From: Pseudoruegeria sp. HB172150
GTDB taxonomy: Bacteria; Pseudomonadota; Alphaproteobacteria; Rhodobacterales; Rhodobacteraceae
NCBI RefSeq assembly: GCF_013184805.1
Contig: NZ_JAATNG010000007.1
Span: 124,001 to 188,000 of the forward strand
Direction: 5' to 3'
Length of the DNA: 64,000 nucleotides
Shown here: positions 16,619 through 24,997 of the stretch, in pieces
Layout: each line of letters starts with the position of its first letter
Position numbering within the stretch: the stretch's first letter is position 1
Position numbers and translations under genes: made by a program
The notes under the pieces: model-generated
What the model was told of the DNA's origin: nothing
Databases searched by the model: none
What the model saw: the letters and a program-made list of their open reading frames with translations, nothing else

Positions 16619-18358
16619 TTAACGCCGGGTACCGCGCAGACCGAGGGTGCCTTTGGCGTCGACCTTGCCGCCGGACAGGACCACCCCGAATTCCGCCTCT
16701 GCCTGCGCTTCGGTGTAGTAGCCCAGCGCGACGTCACGGCGCACGGCTTCGGGATCGCGCGTGAAGGGATCGCCATAGCCGCCCCCGCCCGGCGTGCGCA
16801 CGTGCACGCGGTCGCCGGGGCCGAGCGGGATGCCCTGTTCCTTCGACAGATGCGGCGGAACGTGCGGCGCGCCGTTCTGGTAGACGGTCACCTCGTTCGG
16901 TGCGCCGTCGCTGCCGCCCAGCGCGCCCTGCGGACCAAAGCGGCCGTGGTCCATGACGAAGCTCGCCTGCGCCTGCCCGCGTCTGAGTTCGACCATGTAA
17001 TCGAGGCCGAAACCGCCGCGGTGCTGTCCTGCGCCACCGGAACCTTCGTGCAGGCGGTAGTGGTGATAGAGAACCGGGAAGGCCTGTTCCATGATCTCGA
17101 CCGGCGGCGCCTTGGAGATGCCGATGGTGGAGCAGCCGTTCGACAGCCCGTCGTGGTCGGCATTGCCGCCATAGCCGCCGCCGGAGAGCTGGTACATCAC
17201 GAAGCCGCGGTTGCGCGCCGGGTCGTGGCCGCCGAGGGCGAAGTTGCCGGAGGTTCCTGCGGGCGCGGCGGTGATGCGGTCGGGGAGCGCCGGGACGAGG
17301 GCGGCGAAGACGGCCTCGGCGATGCGCTGCGAGACCTCAGCCGCGCATCCCGATACGGGCCGGGGGTACTGCGCGTCGAGGAAGGTGTCCTCGATGCCGG
17401 TGACGTGCAGCGGCTCGAAGGCGCCGGCGGAGATCGGGACCTCCGGGAAGATATGGCGCATGGCGAGGTAGACCGAGGAGAGTGTCGTTGCGCGGACGGA
17501 GTTCATCGGGCCAAGGCAGGGGGCGCTGGAGCCGGTGAAGTCGAAGGTCAGCGCGTCGTTCTTGCGGGTGACGGTCAGGCGGATCGCGAGCGGTTCGTCC
17601 ACCACGCCGTCACTATCGACCCACGCGGTGCTTTCATAGCGCCCTTCCGGGATCTCCGCGATGAAGGCGCGCATTTGCTGCGCTGCACGGGTGCGGAGTT
17701 CGGCGATGGCCTCTGTCACCGTTTCGTCGCCGTAACGGTCCATCAGCGCGTTCAGCCGGTCCTCGCCCACGATCAGCGCGGCGGCCTGCGCCTTGACGTC
17801 GCCGATGCGCTGGTCGGCGACGCGGATGTTGGAGCAGATGATCTGGTAGATCTCCCGGTCCAGTTCCCCGCGCTTGAAGAGTTTCACGGGCGGCAGGCGC
17901 AGGCCCTCCTGTTCCACGGCGGTGGCGCTGGCGGAAAACCCGCCGGGAACGGCGCCGCCGGTATCGGGCCAGTGGCCGGTGTTGGAGAGCCAGCAGTAGA
18001 GCTTGCCGTTCCGGTAGAACGGCCGGGCGAAACGGACGTCCATCAGGTGGGTGCCGCCGAGATAGGGATCGTTGACGATGTAGATGTCGTTGGGGTCTGG
18101 GGCCGCGGTGATACCCGCCGCGATGCGCTCGATCAGGGTGCGGGTGCTGTATTGCATGGTGCCGACGAAGACCGGCAGCCCACCCGCCCCCTGCGCGATG
18201 AGGGAGCCGTCTTCGGCGGAATAGATGCCGTCTGAGCGGTCGTTGGCCTCGGCGATCACCGGAGAGAAAGCGGCACGGGAGAAGCTCAGGTCCATCTCGT
18301 CACAGACCTGCAGCAGCCCCGCCTGGATGACGGAGAGGGTGATGGGATCGAGAGTCAT
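16619..18358 (-). CDS. Hydantoinase/oxoprolinase subunit B
   Basis: Second subunit of an ATP-dependent lactam or imide hydrolase (N-methylhydantoinase HyuB / 5-oxoprolinase C-terminal half), 579 residues. It begins MTLDPITLSVIQAGLLQVCD and has SFSRAAFSPVIAEANDRSDG, NDPYLGGTHLMDV and a Gly-rich C-terminus (VRTPGGGGYGDPFTRDPEAV), all family hallmarks. The ATG at 18358 overlaps the DUF1801 stop (ATGA) and follows AGAGGG. It should act with the HyuA product encoded two genes upstream. The substrate could be hydantoin, 5-oxoproline, acetone or acetophenone-type compounds; sequence alone does not tell. Confidence 0.9.
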   Translation of the reverse strand: MTLDPITLSVIQAGLLQVCDEMDLSFSRAAFSPVIAEANDRSDGIYSAEDGSLIAQGAGGLPVFVGTMQYSTRTLIERIAAGITAAPDPNDIYIVNDPYLGGTHLMDVRFARPFYRNGKLYCWLSNTGHWPDTGGAVPGGFSASATAVEQEGLRLPPVKLFKRGELDREIYQIICSNIRVADQRIGDVKAQAAALIVGEDRLNALMDRYGDETVTEAIAELRTRAAQQMRAFIAEIPEGRYESTAWVDSDGVVDEPLAIRLTVTRKNDALTFDFTGSSAPCLGPMNSVRATTLSSVYLAMRHIFPEVPISAGAFEPLHVTGIEDTFLDAQYPRPVSGCAAEVSQRIAEAVFAALVPALPDRITAAPAGTSGNFALGGHDPARNRGFVMYQLSGGGYGGNADHDGLSNGCSTIGISKAPPVEIMEQAFPVLYHHYRLHEGSGGAGQHRGGFGLDYMVELRRGQAQASFVMDHGRFGPQGALGGSDGAPNEVTVYQNGAPHVPPHLSKEQGIPLGPGDRVHVRTPGGGGYGDPFTRDPEAVRRDVALGYYTEAQAEAEFGVVLSGGKVDAKGTLGLRGTRR

Positions 18359-18756
18359 GACGCCGCCCTCTTTGCCCGGTGATAGGTCAGCGCGCGGGTC
18401 AGACAGAGAGCGAGCGCGTCGGGGTCGCTGGACTCTGCCAGGATCAGGGCGCGGTTGCCCGAGTAGTCGAAGGCGTCCGGCAGGTCTGTGCGGAAGCTGT
18501 CGACGAGGGTGGTCTGGCAGTGGAACAGCACGGCGGGCTGGCCGCCGACGAGGCCGAGGCGGATGGTGCTGCCTGCCTTCGTCTGCTCGGTCAGGTAGGC
18601 AGGTTCGCCCCATTTGAGCGTCTCGGTCATGGGACCGGCCTTGGTTTCGTCGGCGAGCTGGAGGATCGTTTCGCGGGCCTGTAGGAGAAGCGCGCGGGGT
18701 TCTGGCGGGAAGGCGTCGAAGGCCTTTGCGACAGCTGCGGGCATGGCGGTAGTCAT
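18355..18756 (-). CDS. DUF1801-family protein inserted between hydantoinase subunits
   Basis: A 133-residue protein with the YdhG/DUF1801 fold: EPRALLLQARETILQLADET, then MTETLKWGEPAYLTEQT, and a small hydrophobic core with VLFHCQTTLVDSFR. DUF1801 proteins are small, soluble and uncharacterised; a few have been compared with frataxin-like folds. It overlaps hyuA by 4 bp and hyuB by 4 bp, so it is translated as the middle gene of the unit. A structural or assembly role in the hydantoinase is a guess from position only. Confidence 0.8.
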   Translation of the reverse strand: MTTAMPAAVAKAFDAFPPEPRALLLQARETILQLADETKAGPMTETLKWGEPAYLTEQTKAGSTIRLGLVGGQPAVLFHCQTTLVDSFRTDLPDAFDYSGNRALILAESSDPDALALCLTRALTYHRAKRAAS

Positions 18757-20816
18757 CGGGCGACCTCCACCATCAGGTTGCCCTGCGCGTCGCAGGTGGC
18801 CACGTCGCCGGGTTCGATCAGCACGGTCGTGTCCATCTGCTCCACCACGGCGGGGCCGTGCAGGGTGGCGCCCAGCGGCAGGAGTTCGCGGCGGTAGATC
18901 GGGGTCTGGTGCAGGCCGGCGTCGAATTGCACCGGGCGGGCGGTGATGCGCGCCTCGGCCATGGTGGCGGCGCGGCCCGCGGGGTCGATGAGGGTGGAGA
19001 GGTCGACGGGAGGACGCTCTCCGATGACGGAGGTGTTCACGTTGACGACGGCCGCGCGGATTTCTGCGAGGTCGACGCGGAAGCGGTCGTGGTAGACCTT
19101 CTCGAATTCGGCCTGCAGGTCGGCGCGGCTGATGCCCGGGTCGGCGACGGGCACTCGGATCAGGTGAGTCTGGCCGATGAACTGCATATCGACCGAATGA
19201 ACGCTGCGGATGCTGCGCAGCGAAACGCTCTCTCCATCGATCATGTCGCGGCCCTCGGCGGTCTGCGCGTCGAAAATGCTGCGCAGCATTTCCATGTCGA
19301 GATTGTCCAGCGGGGTGCCGATCGTGCGGACGTAATTGTGGCGCAAGTCGGCGACGACGCAGCCGATGGCGTTGGTGATGCCGGGGCGCGGCGGGATCAT
19401 CACGCGAGGAATCCCAAGCTCTTTCGCGAGTGCTGAAGCATGCAGCGGGCCGGCACCGCCGAAGGCGAACAGGGCGAAATCGCGGGGGTCGGCGCCGAGC
19501 GAGACAGAGACCATGCGGATCGCGCCGGCCATGCGGGCGTTGGCGACGCGGATCACGGCTGCGGCGGCATCCTCAGGGCTGAGTCCGAGCGGATCACCAA
19601 GTTTCGCCGCGAAAATGCTGCGGACGTCCTGCAGCGAAACGCCGCCTTCGACGTTGATATGTCCCGGGTCGAGGCGGCCGAGGAGGAGGTTCGCGTCGGA
19701 GATGGTGGGTTCCGCTCCGCCGCGTCCATAGCAGATCGGGCCGGGGTTCGACCCGGCGCTTTCGGGGCCGACCTGCAGCAGCCCCGCCGCGTTCACCCGC
19801 GCGATGGAGCCGCCGCCTGCGCCGACGGTGCGGACATCGACCATCGGCACGTGGATCGGCATGGCGTATTCGATCTCGGTCTCGTTGGAGACCTGCGGCT
19901 CGGCATTGCGGATCAATGCCACGTCGGTGGAGGTGCCGCCCATGTCGTAGGTGATCAGGTTCTCGACGCCCGCCGCCCGTCCGGCATAGGCGGCCGCCAT
20001 GACGCCGGAGGCGGGGCCGGACATGACCGTCTTCGCCGCTTCCTCGGCGACGCGGTCGGCAGAGACCATGCCGCCGTTGCCGTTCATCACAAGCAGTTCG
20101 CTGCGGTATCCGCCGCGCTTCAGCTCTGCCTCAAGGTGGCGGATGTAGCGGGCGAGCAGCGGCTGGACCGAGGCGTTGACGGCGGCGGTCACGCCACGCT
20201 CGAACTCGCGGCTTTCCGATAGCAGGGCGTGGCCCATGGTGATGTAGTCGTTCGGCCAGATGCTGCGCAGCATTTCCGCGCAGCGAAGCTCGTGCGCGGG
20301 GTTGGCGTAGGCGTGCAGGAAGTGGACGACGACCGACTCGCAGCCCATTTCCAGCAGCGCCTTTCCCGCTGTCAGAACGGCGTTTTCGTCCAGCGGGACG
20401 ACTACTTCGCCGGCCGCGTCCATGCGTTCCGGTACTTCCAGCCGCAGGTCGCGGGGGATGATCGGGCGGAAGTCGCCCTTCATCCCGTAGGCCTGCGGCC
20501 GGGTGCGGCGGCCAAGTTCCAACACGTCGCGGAAGCCCTGCGTCGTGATCAGGCCGGTATTGGACAGTTTGCGTTCCAGCACCGCGTTGGTGGTCGTCGT
20601 GGTGCCGTGAACGATCAGGTCCAGCGCGGCAAGGTCACTGTCGGCGGCCGCCAGCGCGTTCAGCACGCCGAGGGCCTGATTGTCGGTGGTGGAAGACACC
20701 TTGGCGAGGCGGACGGCCCCCGTCGCCTGGTCGATCTGAACCAGGTCGGTGAACGTTCCGCCAACATCGATGCCGACAACCTGCCCGGAGTCTGCGCGCT
20801 TCATACCTGCCCACAT
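18753..20816 (-). CDS. Hydantoinase/oxoprolinase subunit A
   Basis: First subunit of the ATP-dependent hydrolase, 687 residues. It has the ASKHA-type phosphate-binding start VVGIDVGGTFTDLVQID, the HGTTTTTNAVLERK segment, YDMGGTSTDVALI and FAFGGAGPLHASALAKELG, all of the hydantoinase A/oxoprolinase family. The ATG at 20816 has no good ribosome site; the ATG at 20804 follows GGGCAGG and may be the real start. It is the first gene of hyuA-DUF1801-hyuB. The 18-bp palindrome at 19274-19291 lies inside the gene and recurs in part elsewhere in it. Confidence 0.91.
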   Translation of the reverse strand: MWAGMKRADSGQVVGIDVGGTFTDLVQIDQATGAVRLAKVSSTTDNQALGVLNALAAADSDLAALDLIVHGTTTTTNAVLERKLSNTGLITTQGFRDVLELGRRTRPQAYGMKGDFRPIIPRDLRLEVPERMDAAGEVVVPLDENAVLTAGKALLEMGCESVVVHFLHAYANPAHELRCAEMLRSIWPNDYITMGHALLSESREFERGVTAAVNASVQPLLARYIRHLEAELKRGGYRSELLVMNGNGGMVSADRVAEEAAKTVMSGPASGVMAAAYAGRAAGVENLITYDMGGTSTDVALIRNAEPQVSNETEIEYAMPIHVPMVDVRTVGAGGGSIARVNAAGLLQVGPESAGSNPGPICYGRGGAEPTISDANLLLGRLDPGHINVEGGVSLQDVRSIFAAKLGDPLGLSPEDAAAAVIRVANARMAGAIRMVSVSLGADPRDFALFAFGGAGPLHASALAKELGIPRVMIPPRPGITNAIGCVVADLRHNYVRTIGTPLDNLDMEMLRSIFDAQTAEGRDMIDGESVSLRSIRSVHSVDMQFIGQTHLIRVPVADPGISRADLQAEFEKVYHDRFRVDLAEIRAAVVNVNTSVIGERPPVDLSTLIDPAGRAATMAEARITARPVQFDAGLHQTPIYRRELLPLGATLHGPAVVEQMDTTVLIEPGDVATCDAQGNLMVEVAR
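19274..19291. repeat. Palindrome AAATGCTGCGCAGCATTT
   Basis: A perfect 18-bp palindrome inside hyuA. Versions of its core ATGCTGCGCAGC recur at 19210-19221, 20260-20276, 31246-31260 and 59933-59944. Related palindromes with the same GCTGCGCAGC centre lie at 29145-29160 and 29520-29535. Most read Met-Leu-Arg-Ser in the coding frame, so protein constraint alone could explain some of them. Confidence 0.4.
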
Positions 20817-20856
20817 TCAAAGACCGGGCAATCAAGGACAGCCATGACGGCGGGTG

Positions 20857-21603
20857 TCAATCCACCGAGACCCGGGCGGCGGCAGTAACGGGCGCACCGT
20901 CCACGAAATAGGCGCGGTGGTCGTTGGTGTTGAGCGTGACGCGAAGCTCGTGGTCGCCGGGCGGCAGAGCGCCGACATGCTGTTCGGTTCCATAGACCCG
21001 GCCCAGCTTCAGCCCGTCGAGATACAGGTGCCCGTGGCCGATGCCCGGTACGTGCGGGGAATCGGCGGCCTCGGCGGAAAAGGTGAAGTTCTCTGCCTGC
21101 AGCATGATCTTCCAGCCGTCGTCCTCCGGCCCGACCAGCATCTCCAGATGCGGTGCGGGCTCGTCCGGCGGAACCGGGTAATAATCGGAATGGTCCATGT
21201 CCATTCCGCCCGCGACGCGGGCACGGGTCGAGACGGCGCCGGCCTCGGCAAAGCGCAGGGTGATCGGCACCAGGCGACCTTCCTCGGTCTCGCCCGGCAG
21301 GCCCATCAGCATGCCGTGCGCGCCATCCATCGCAAGCGCGGGGGTCGAACCGGCGGGAACCGGCAGTCCTTCGGTAAAGGATGCGCCCGCCATCATCAGC
21401 TGGCCCTCGCCGGTCGACACCTCGATCAGCCGGTCCGGCGGGCCGGGGTTGTCGATCTTGACGGTCAGCGCATAGCCGCCGCCCATCGGCACCAGCTGCG
21501 CATCGGTCAGGGCGATATCCGTCGCGCGCCCGAAGATCAGGAACAGGGCCGCACCGGCCGCCAGCACGGCGACGGATGCGGCAAGAATCGCAAGGGGTTT
21601 CAC
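20857..21603 (-). CDS. Membrane-anchored PCuAC-like copper protein
   Basis: A 248-residue exported protein with one N-terminal hydrophobic helix (LAILAASVAVLAAGAALFLI) that acts as signal anchor or signal peptide. The first domain resembles the PCu(A)C copper chaperone: ALTDAQLVPMGGG, GQLMMAGASF and the metal-site segment DGAHGMLMGLPG. Methionine/histidine clusters continue (GGMDMDHSDYY). A second domain with GHGHLYLDGLKLGRVYG and NTNDHRAYF I do not recognise, though it also offers His ligands. The GTG at 21603 lies 5 nt after GGAGG. It is divergent from the membrane protein gene, with 28 bp between start codons. Confidence 0.68.
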   Translation of the reverse strand: MKPLAILAASVAVLAAGAALFLIFGRATDIALTDAQLVPMGGGYALTVKIDNPGPPDRLIEVSTGEGQLMMAGASFTEGLPVPAGSTPALAMDGAHGMLMGLPGETEEGRLVPITLRFAEAGAVSTRARVAGGMDMDHSDYYPVPPDEPAPHLEMLVGPEDDGWKIMLQAENFTFSAEAADSPHVPGIGHGHLYLDGLKLGRVYGTEQHVGALPPGDHELRVTLNTNDHRAYFVDGAPVTAAARVSVD

Positions 21604-21631
21604 TTCACCCTCCGCCGCGTACTCTCCCCGC

Positions 21632-23017
21632 ATGAACCCTAGCCGCCGGACGCGATTCCCGAAAGTGTTGTCTGTCTTTCCTGCGCTGGCCGCGGGCCGG
21701 GCGGATGCGCATGCCTCGGAACAGAGCCTCGTGCTGCTTTTGCCGACAGATGTTTACACCGGCGCCGGGGTTGCGGCGGTGGCGGCGACGGTGGTGTTGC
21801 TGGCGGTGCTTCCGGCCCGTTGGGTGCGGGGAGTGTTTGCCTCGGCGGCCCTGTGGCGGTGGCAGGTCGGCCGGGCGAAGCTGGTCACGAGCTGGCTGTC
21901 GTTTCTGTTCCTTGTCGTGCTGATCGTGGCCGGGCTGGAAGGGCCGCGCGATCCGCTGGCGAACCCGCTGCCGCTGGTGATCTGGACGGTGTTCTGGGCG
22001 GGGCTGGTGTTCGTTCAGGGACTGGTCGGCGACGTCTGGAGCTGGGTGAATCCGTGGCGCGGGCCGGTAGCGGCGGCGCGGCGGTTCACCGGTCGGCCAG
22101 TGCGGTGGCGCTTCGGCGTCTGGCCGGGCGTGGCGACGTTCCTTGCCTTCGCGGGATTCCTGCTGGCTGACCCGGCTCCGTCCGATCCGGACCGGCTGGC
22201 CGTGGTTGTGGGGCTATACTGGATTTTCACCTTTGCGATGGCACTGGTCTTCGGCCCGCGCTGGCTGCGGCATGGCGAGGGGCTGACGCTGGCGTTGACG
22301 GCCTATGCGCGGGTCGGTCTGTTCGGGCGACGGGGCGGGAAGTTGCGGATTGGCCTGCCCGGCTGGCAGATCGCGACGGGGCGCGCCGCGCCGGGACTGG
22401 CGCTGATCTCGGTTCTGCTGCTCGGCACCGGCAGCTTCGATGGCGTCAACGAGACGTTCTGGTGGCTCAACCGGCTGGGCCTGAACCCGTTCGAGTTTCC
22501 CGGCCGGTCCGCGGTGGTCCCGCAGACGCTGATCGGGCTGGCGGTGGCGAATGCGCTTCTGCTGGCGGTTCTGACCGTCAGCCTGTGGATTGGCCTGCGT
22601 CTGGTCGGTGGCGGCATGGGTCTGCGAGCCGCATTCATCCGCTTCGCGCCGACGCTGCTGCCCATCGCGCTTGGCTATCACCTCGCGCATTACCTCACGA
22701 GTTTCCTTGTCGACGGGCAATACTCGCTGGTGGCACTGAGCGATCCGTTCCTCACCGGCGCGGACCTGCTGGGGCTGGGCGAATTCTACGTGACGACCGG
22801 CTTCTTCAACACGACCGGCACCGTGCGGACCATCTACCTGACGCAGGCGGGCGCGGTCGTGGCGGGGCATATCCTTGCCGTCCTCCTCGCCCACGCGGTC
22901 GCGCTGCGCGCGTTCGGAGACAGCCGGCGCGCAGCGATCAGTCAGATCCCTTTGGCGCTGTTCATGATTGCCTACACTTTGTTCGGACTCTGGCTGCTGT
23001 CCTCGCCGCGCTTCTGA
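21632..23017 (+). CDS. Polytopic membrane protein of unknown function
   Basis: A 461-residue protein with about 11-12 hydrophobic helices after a possible cleavable signal (VFPALAAGRADAHA before SEQS). Motifs include LVLLLPTDVYTGAG, DVWSWVNPWRGP, FGPRWLRHGEGLTL and HLAHYLTSFLVDGQYSL. The paired His/Tyr residues in late helices could hold a metal or cofactor. Homologues in databases are, to my memory, sometimes labelled 'fenitrothion hydrolase', a name I would not trust functionally. It shares a 28-bp divergent gap with the PCuAC-like gene, which suggests a joint copper or respiratory function. Confidence 0.72.
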   Translation: MNPSRRTRFPKVLSVFPALAAGRADAHASEQSLVLLLPTDVYTGAGVAAVAATVVLLAVLPARWVRGVFASAALWRWQVGRAKLVTSWLSFLFLVVLIVAGLEGPRDPLANPLPLVIWTVFWAGLVFVQGLVGDVWSWVNPWRGPVAAARRFTGRPVRWRFGVWPGVATFLAFAGFLLADPAPSDPDRLAVVVGLYWIFTFAMALVFGPRWLRHGEGLTLALTAYARVGLFGRRGGKLRIGLPGWQIATGRAAPGLALISVLLLGTGSFDGVNETFWWLNRLGLNPFEFPGRSAVVPQTLIGLAVANALLLAVLTVSLWIGLRLVGGGMGLRAAFIRFAPTLLPIALGYHLAHYLTSFLVDGQYSLVALSDPFLTGADLLGLGEFYVTTGFFNTTGTVRTIYLTQAGAVVAGHILAVLLAHAVALRAFGDSRRAAISQIPLALFMIAYTLFGLWLLSSPRF

Positions 23018-23124
23018 GCCGAGGAAAAACCATTGGACAGGCAGCGGGCTGCTTTGCAGAGTTGGGGTCAGAACAGGCGGAGCCGGGGTTTCCGCGATAA
23101 TCCACGAACCGGGGGGTTCTGATC

Positions 23125-24408
23125 ATGACGAACAAGACCGACACCACACGCCGCGGCGCGCTCAAGACGCTGGCCGCCGGGGGCGCCGCTGCCGCCTCTA
23201 TGCCGCTTTGGGCGCGCTACACACATGCGCAAAGCGCCGAGCCGATCAAGATCGGCTTTCAGGTACACAAGACCGGCATCGGCGCCGCCTATGGCCGCTG
23301 GTACGACCGCACTACGACGGCCGCCGCCGCGCTGATCAACGAGGCCGGCGGTATCAACGGCCGCCCGGTTGAGATCATCGCCGAGGATGACGGCACCGAT
23401 CCGGCGCGCGGCGCCGAGGTGGTCGCGAAATTCGCCAACCAGCATGGCTGCGACCTGGCCTTCGGTACGCTGTTCAGCCACGTCGTCGTCGGCTCTGCCC
23501 CGACGGCCGGAGAGCTGAAGCTGCCCTATTTCGTGGTCTCCGAAGGCCACCACGTCGCTTCGGGCGCGCTGAACCGCTGGACGCTTCAGCCGGGCATCAC
23601 CGATGTGAAGAGCCAGGTGATGTCGATGGCGCCCTATGTCGTGGGTAATCTCGGCAAGAAGGTCACCATGCTCTTCCCCGACTACGCCTTCGGCCATGAC
23701 CACCGCGATTTCTTCTCTGCCGCGGTCGAGGCGAATGGCGGCGAGATCGCCGCGCTGATCCCGATCCCGCCGACGGAGACCTCGTTCACCAAGTACTTCC
23801 CGAAGATCCCGCGCGATACCGAGGTGCTGTACCACGTGATGGTCGGTCCCGCCGTGCTGACCTTCGTCAAGGAACTGGGCGAATTCTTCGGCCCGTCGGC
23901 GCCCGCGATCTTCGGCTTCATCGACTCGTTGGAGGCGGTCGACCTTGCCTCGCCCGGGCTGGAATTCCTGGACGGCACCTATTTCTGGGAAGGCAACCCG
24001 CGCTACGCGCAGGCCGACCAGACCGAGTACGACAAGTTCTACCGCGAGAAGGTCGGCGTCGACGCCAACGGCGCCTCGGTCAGCGACCCGACCGACGTGT
24101 CGACCTACGCCCACATGTTCGGCTGCTGGGAAACGCTTTACGTGATCAAGGCGGGCATGGAAGCGGCGGGTTATTCCGGGCCGGAAGACCGGCAGGCGCT
24201 GGTGGAGGCGGTCGAGGCGATCACCGACATGCCGCAGTCGAACGAGCACCCGCAGGGCGCCAAGCTGTTCAACGGCAAGACGCACCAGGTCTTCGGCCCT
24301 CAATACATCAGCCAGGTCGGCGGCGGAAAGCTGAACGTGGTGCACACGACCTCGATCGAGGACACGCTGTATCCGGACGAGGTGGATTACACGACGATGT
24401 CGTTCTGA
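23125..24408 (+). CDS. ABC transporter substrate-binding protein (branched-chain/urea type), Tat-exported
   Basis: Periplasmic binding protein of the LivJ/AmiC/UrtA class, 427 residues. It starts with a twin-arginine signal (TRRGALKTLAAGGAAAAS) ending near HAQS. The mature start IKIGFQVHKTGIGAAYGRWY and the hinge pattern INEAGGINGRPVEIIAEDDG are typical of type I binding proteins with unusual ligands. Tat export suggests folding in the cytosol. It is the first gene of the transport-catabolism block, with permease and ATPase genes following after a VOC gene. The ligand is not identifiable; an N-heterocycle is suggested by the downstream enzymes. Confidence 0.9.
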   Translation: MTNKTDTTRRGALKTLAAGGAAAASMPLWARYTHAQSAEPIKIGFQVHKTGIGAAYGRWYDRTTTAAAALINEAGGINGRPVEIIAEDDGTDPARGAEVVAKFANQHGCDLAFGTLFSHVVVGSAPTAGELKLPYFVVSEGHHVASGALNRWTLQPGITDVKSQVMSMAPYVVGNLGKKVTMLFPDYAFGHDHRDFFSAAVEANGGEIAALIPIPPTETSFTKYFPKIPRDTEVLYHVMVGPAVLTFVKELGEFFGPSAPAIFGFIDSLEAVDLASPGLEFLDGTYFWEGNPRYAQADQTEYDKFYREKVGVDANGASVSDPTDVSTYAHMFGCWETLYVIKAGMEAAGYSGPEDRQALVEAVEAITDMPQSNEHPQGAKLFNGKTHQVFGPQYISQVGGGKLNVVHTTSIEDTLYPDEVDYTTMSF

Positions 24409-24440
24409 GCCTTCCGACGGGGGCTTTCGCGGTTGATGCG

Positions 24441-24500
24441 GGAGCCTCCGGCGGGGATATTTCTGGCCAGAAGAAGCAGGGGGCCGGACCACAGGCCCCC
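24441..24500 (+). repeat. Interspersed intergenic repeat, copy 2
   Basis: Holds the same core as copy 1 at 6838-6900 (GGGGATATTTCTGGCCAGAAGAAG), between GGAGCCTCC and a perfect 7-bp hairpin GGGGGCC / GGCCCCC with an 8-nt loop. It lies directly after the binding-protein gene. The hairpin could lower read-through or stabilise the binding-protein mRNA relative to the permease genes, as in many ABC operons. Confidence 0.6.
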
Positions 24501-24559
24501 GAGGCGCGCGGGGTGGCGCCGTTCCTGTTGAAAGACCTGTCCATGCCGGGAGCCATCCG

Positions 24560-24976
24560 ATGATCACCGCGATTTCGCCTTTCCTCGCGTTCCGCAAAGG
24601 CGCGCGCGAGGCGCTGGAATTCTACGTCTCGGCCTTTCCGGACGCCATCGTGCTGCAGGCGGAAATCTACGGGCCGGGTGAGGAAGGGCCGGAGGGCAAC
24701 CTGCGGCTGGCCGTCCTACAGATCGGGGCGGCGCGGCTGCGGCTGATCGACGGGCACGACGTGCCGCAGTTCGACTTCACCGCCGCGATGTCGGTTTTCG
24801 TCGAATGCGATGCGGCGAAGGACGTGGACGGCGCCGCGGAGAAACTGCTGGAGGGCGGCGCGGCGATGATGCCGGTGGACGAATACCCGTTCGCGGAACG
24901 TTTCGTCTGGCTGGCGGACAAGTTCGGCGTGAACTGGCAGTTGATCCACAGGCCCAAGCTGGAGACGGCGGCGTGA
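24560..24976 (+). CDS. VOC-superfamily (PhnB/glyoxalase-like) protein
   Basis: A 138-residue protein of the PhnB-like vicinal-oxygen-chelate group. ITAISPFLAFRKGAREALEFYVSAFP is the standard start, followed by a second beta-alpha-beta module ending in ADKFGVNWQLIH. Most PhnB-type VOC proteins have no proven activity. It sits inside the transporter block, between the binding protein and the permeases, on the same strand and 21 bp before the permease start. It could be an enzyme for the imported compound or a passenger gene. Confidence 0.83.
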   Translation: MITAISPFLAFRKGAREALEFYVSAFPDAIVLQAEIYGPGEEGPEGNLRLAVLQIGAARLRLIDGHDVPQFDFTAAMSVFVECDAAKDVDGAAEKLLEGGAAMMPVDEYPFAERFVWLADKFGVNWQLIHRPKLETAA

Positions 24977-24997
24977 CCGCATTGGGGAGCTAGGCCG

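Noticed and set aside
15863-18235. A 790-codon plus-strand frame antisense to hyuB and the histidine kinase gene
   Set aside because: It spans two clearly real minus-strand genes and its product has no recognisable domain or ribosome site.
23018-23124. Possible attenuator between the membrane protein and the binding-protein gene
   Set aside because: I saw no stable stem followed by a T-run, and only a GGGGGG ribosome site before the ATG.
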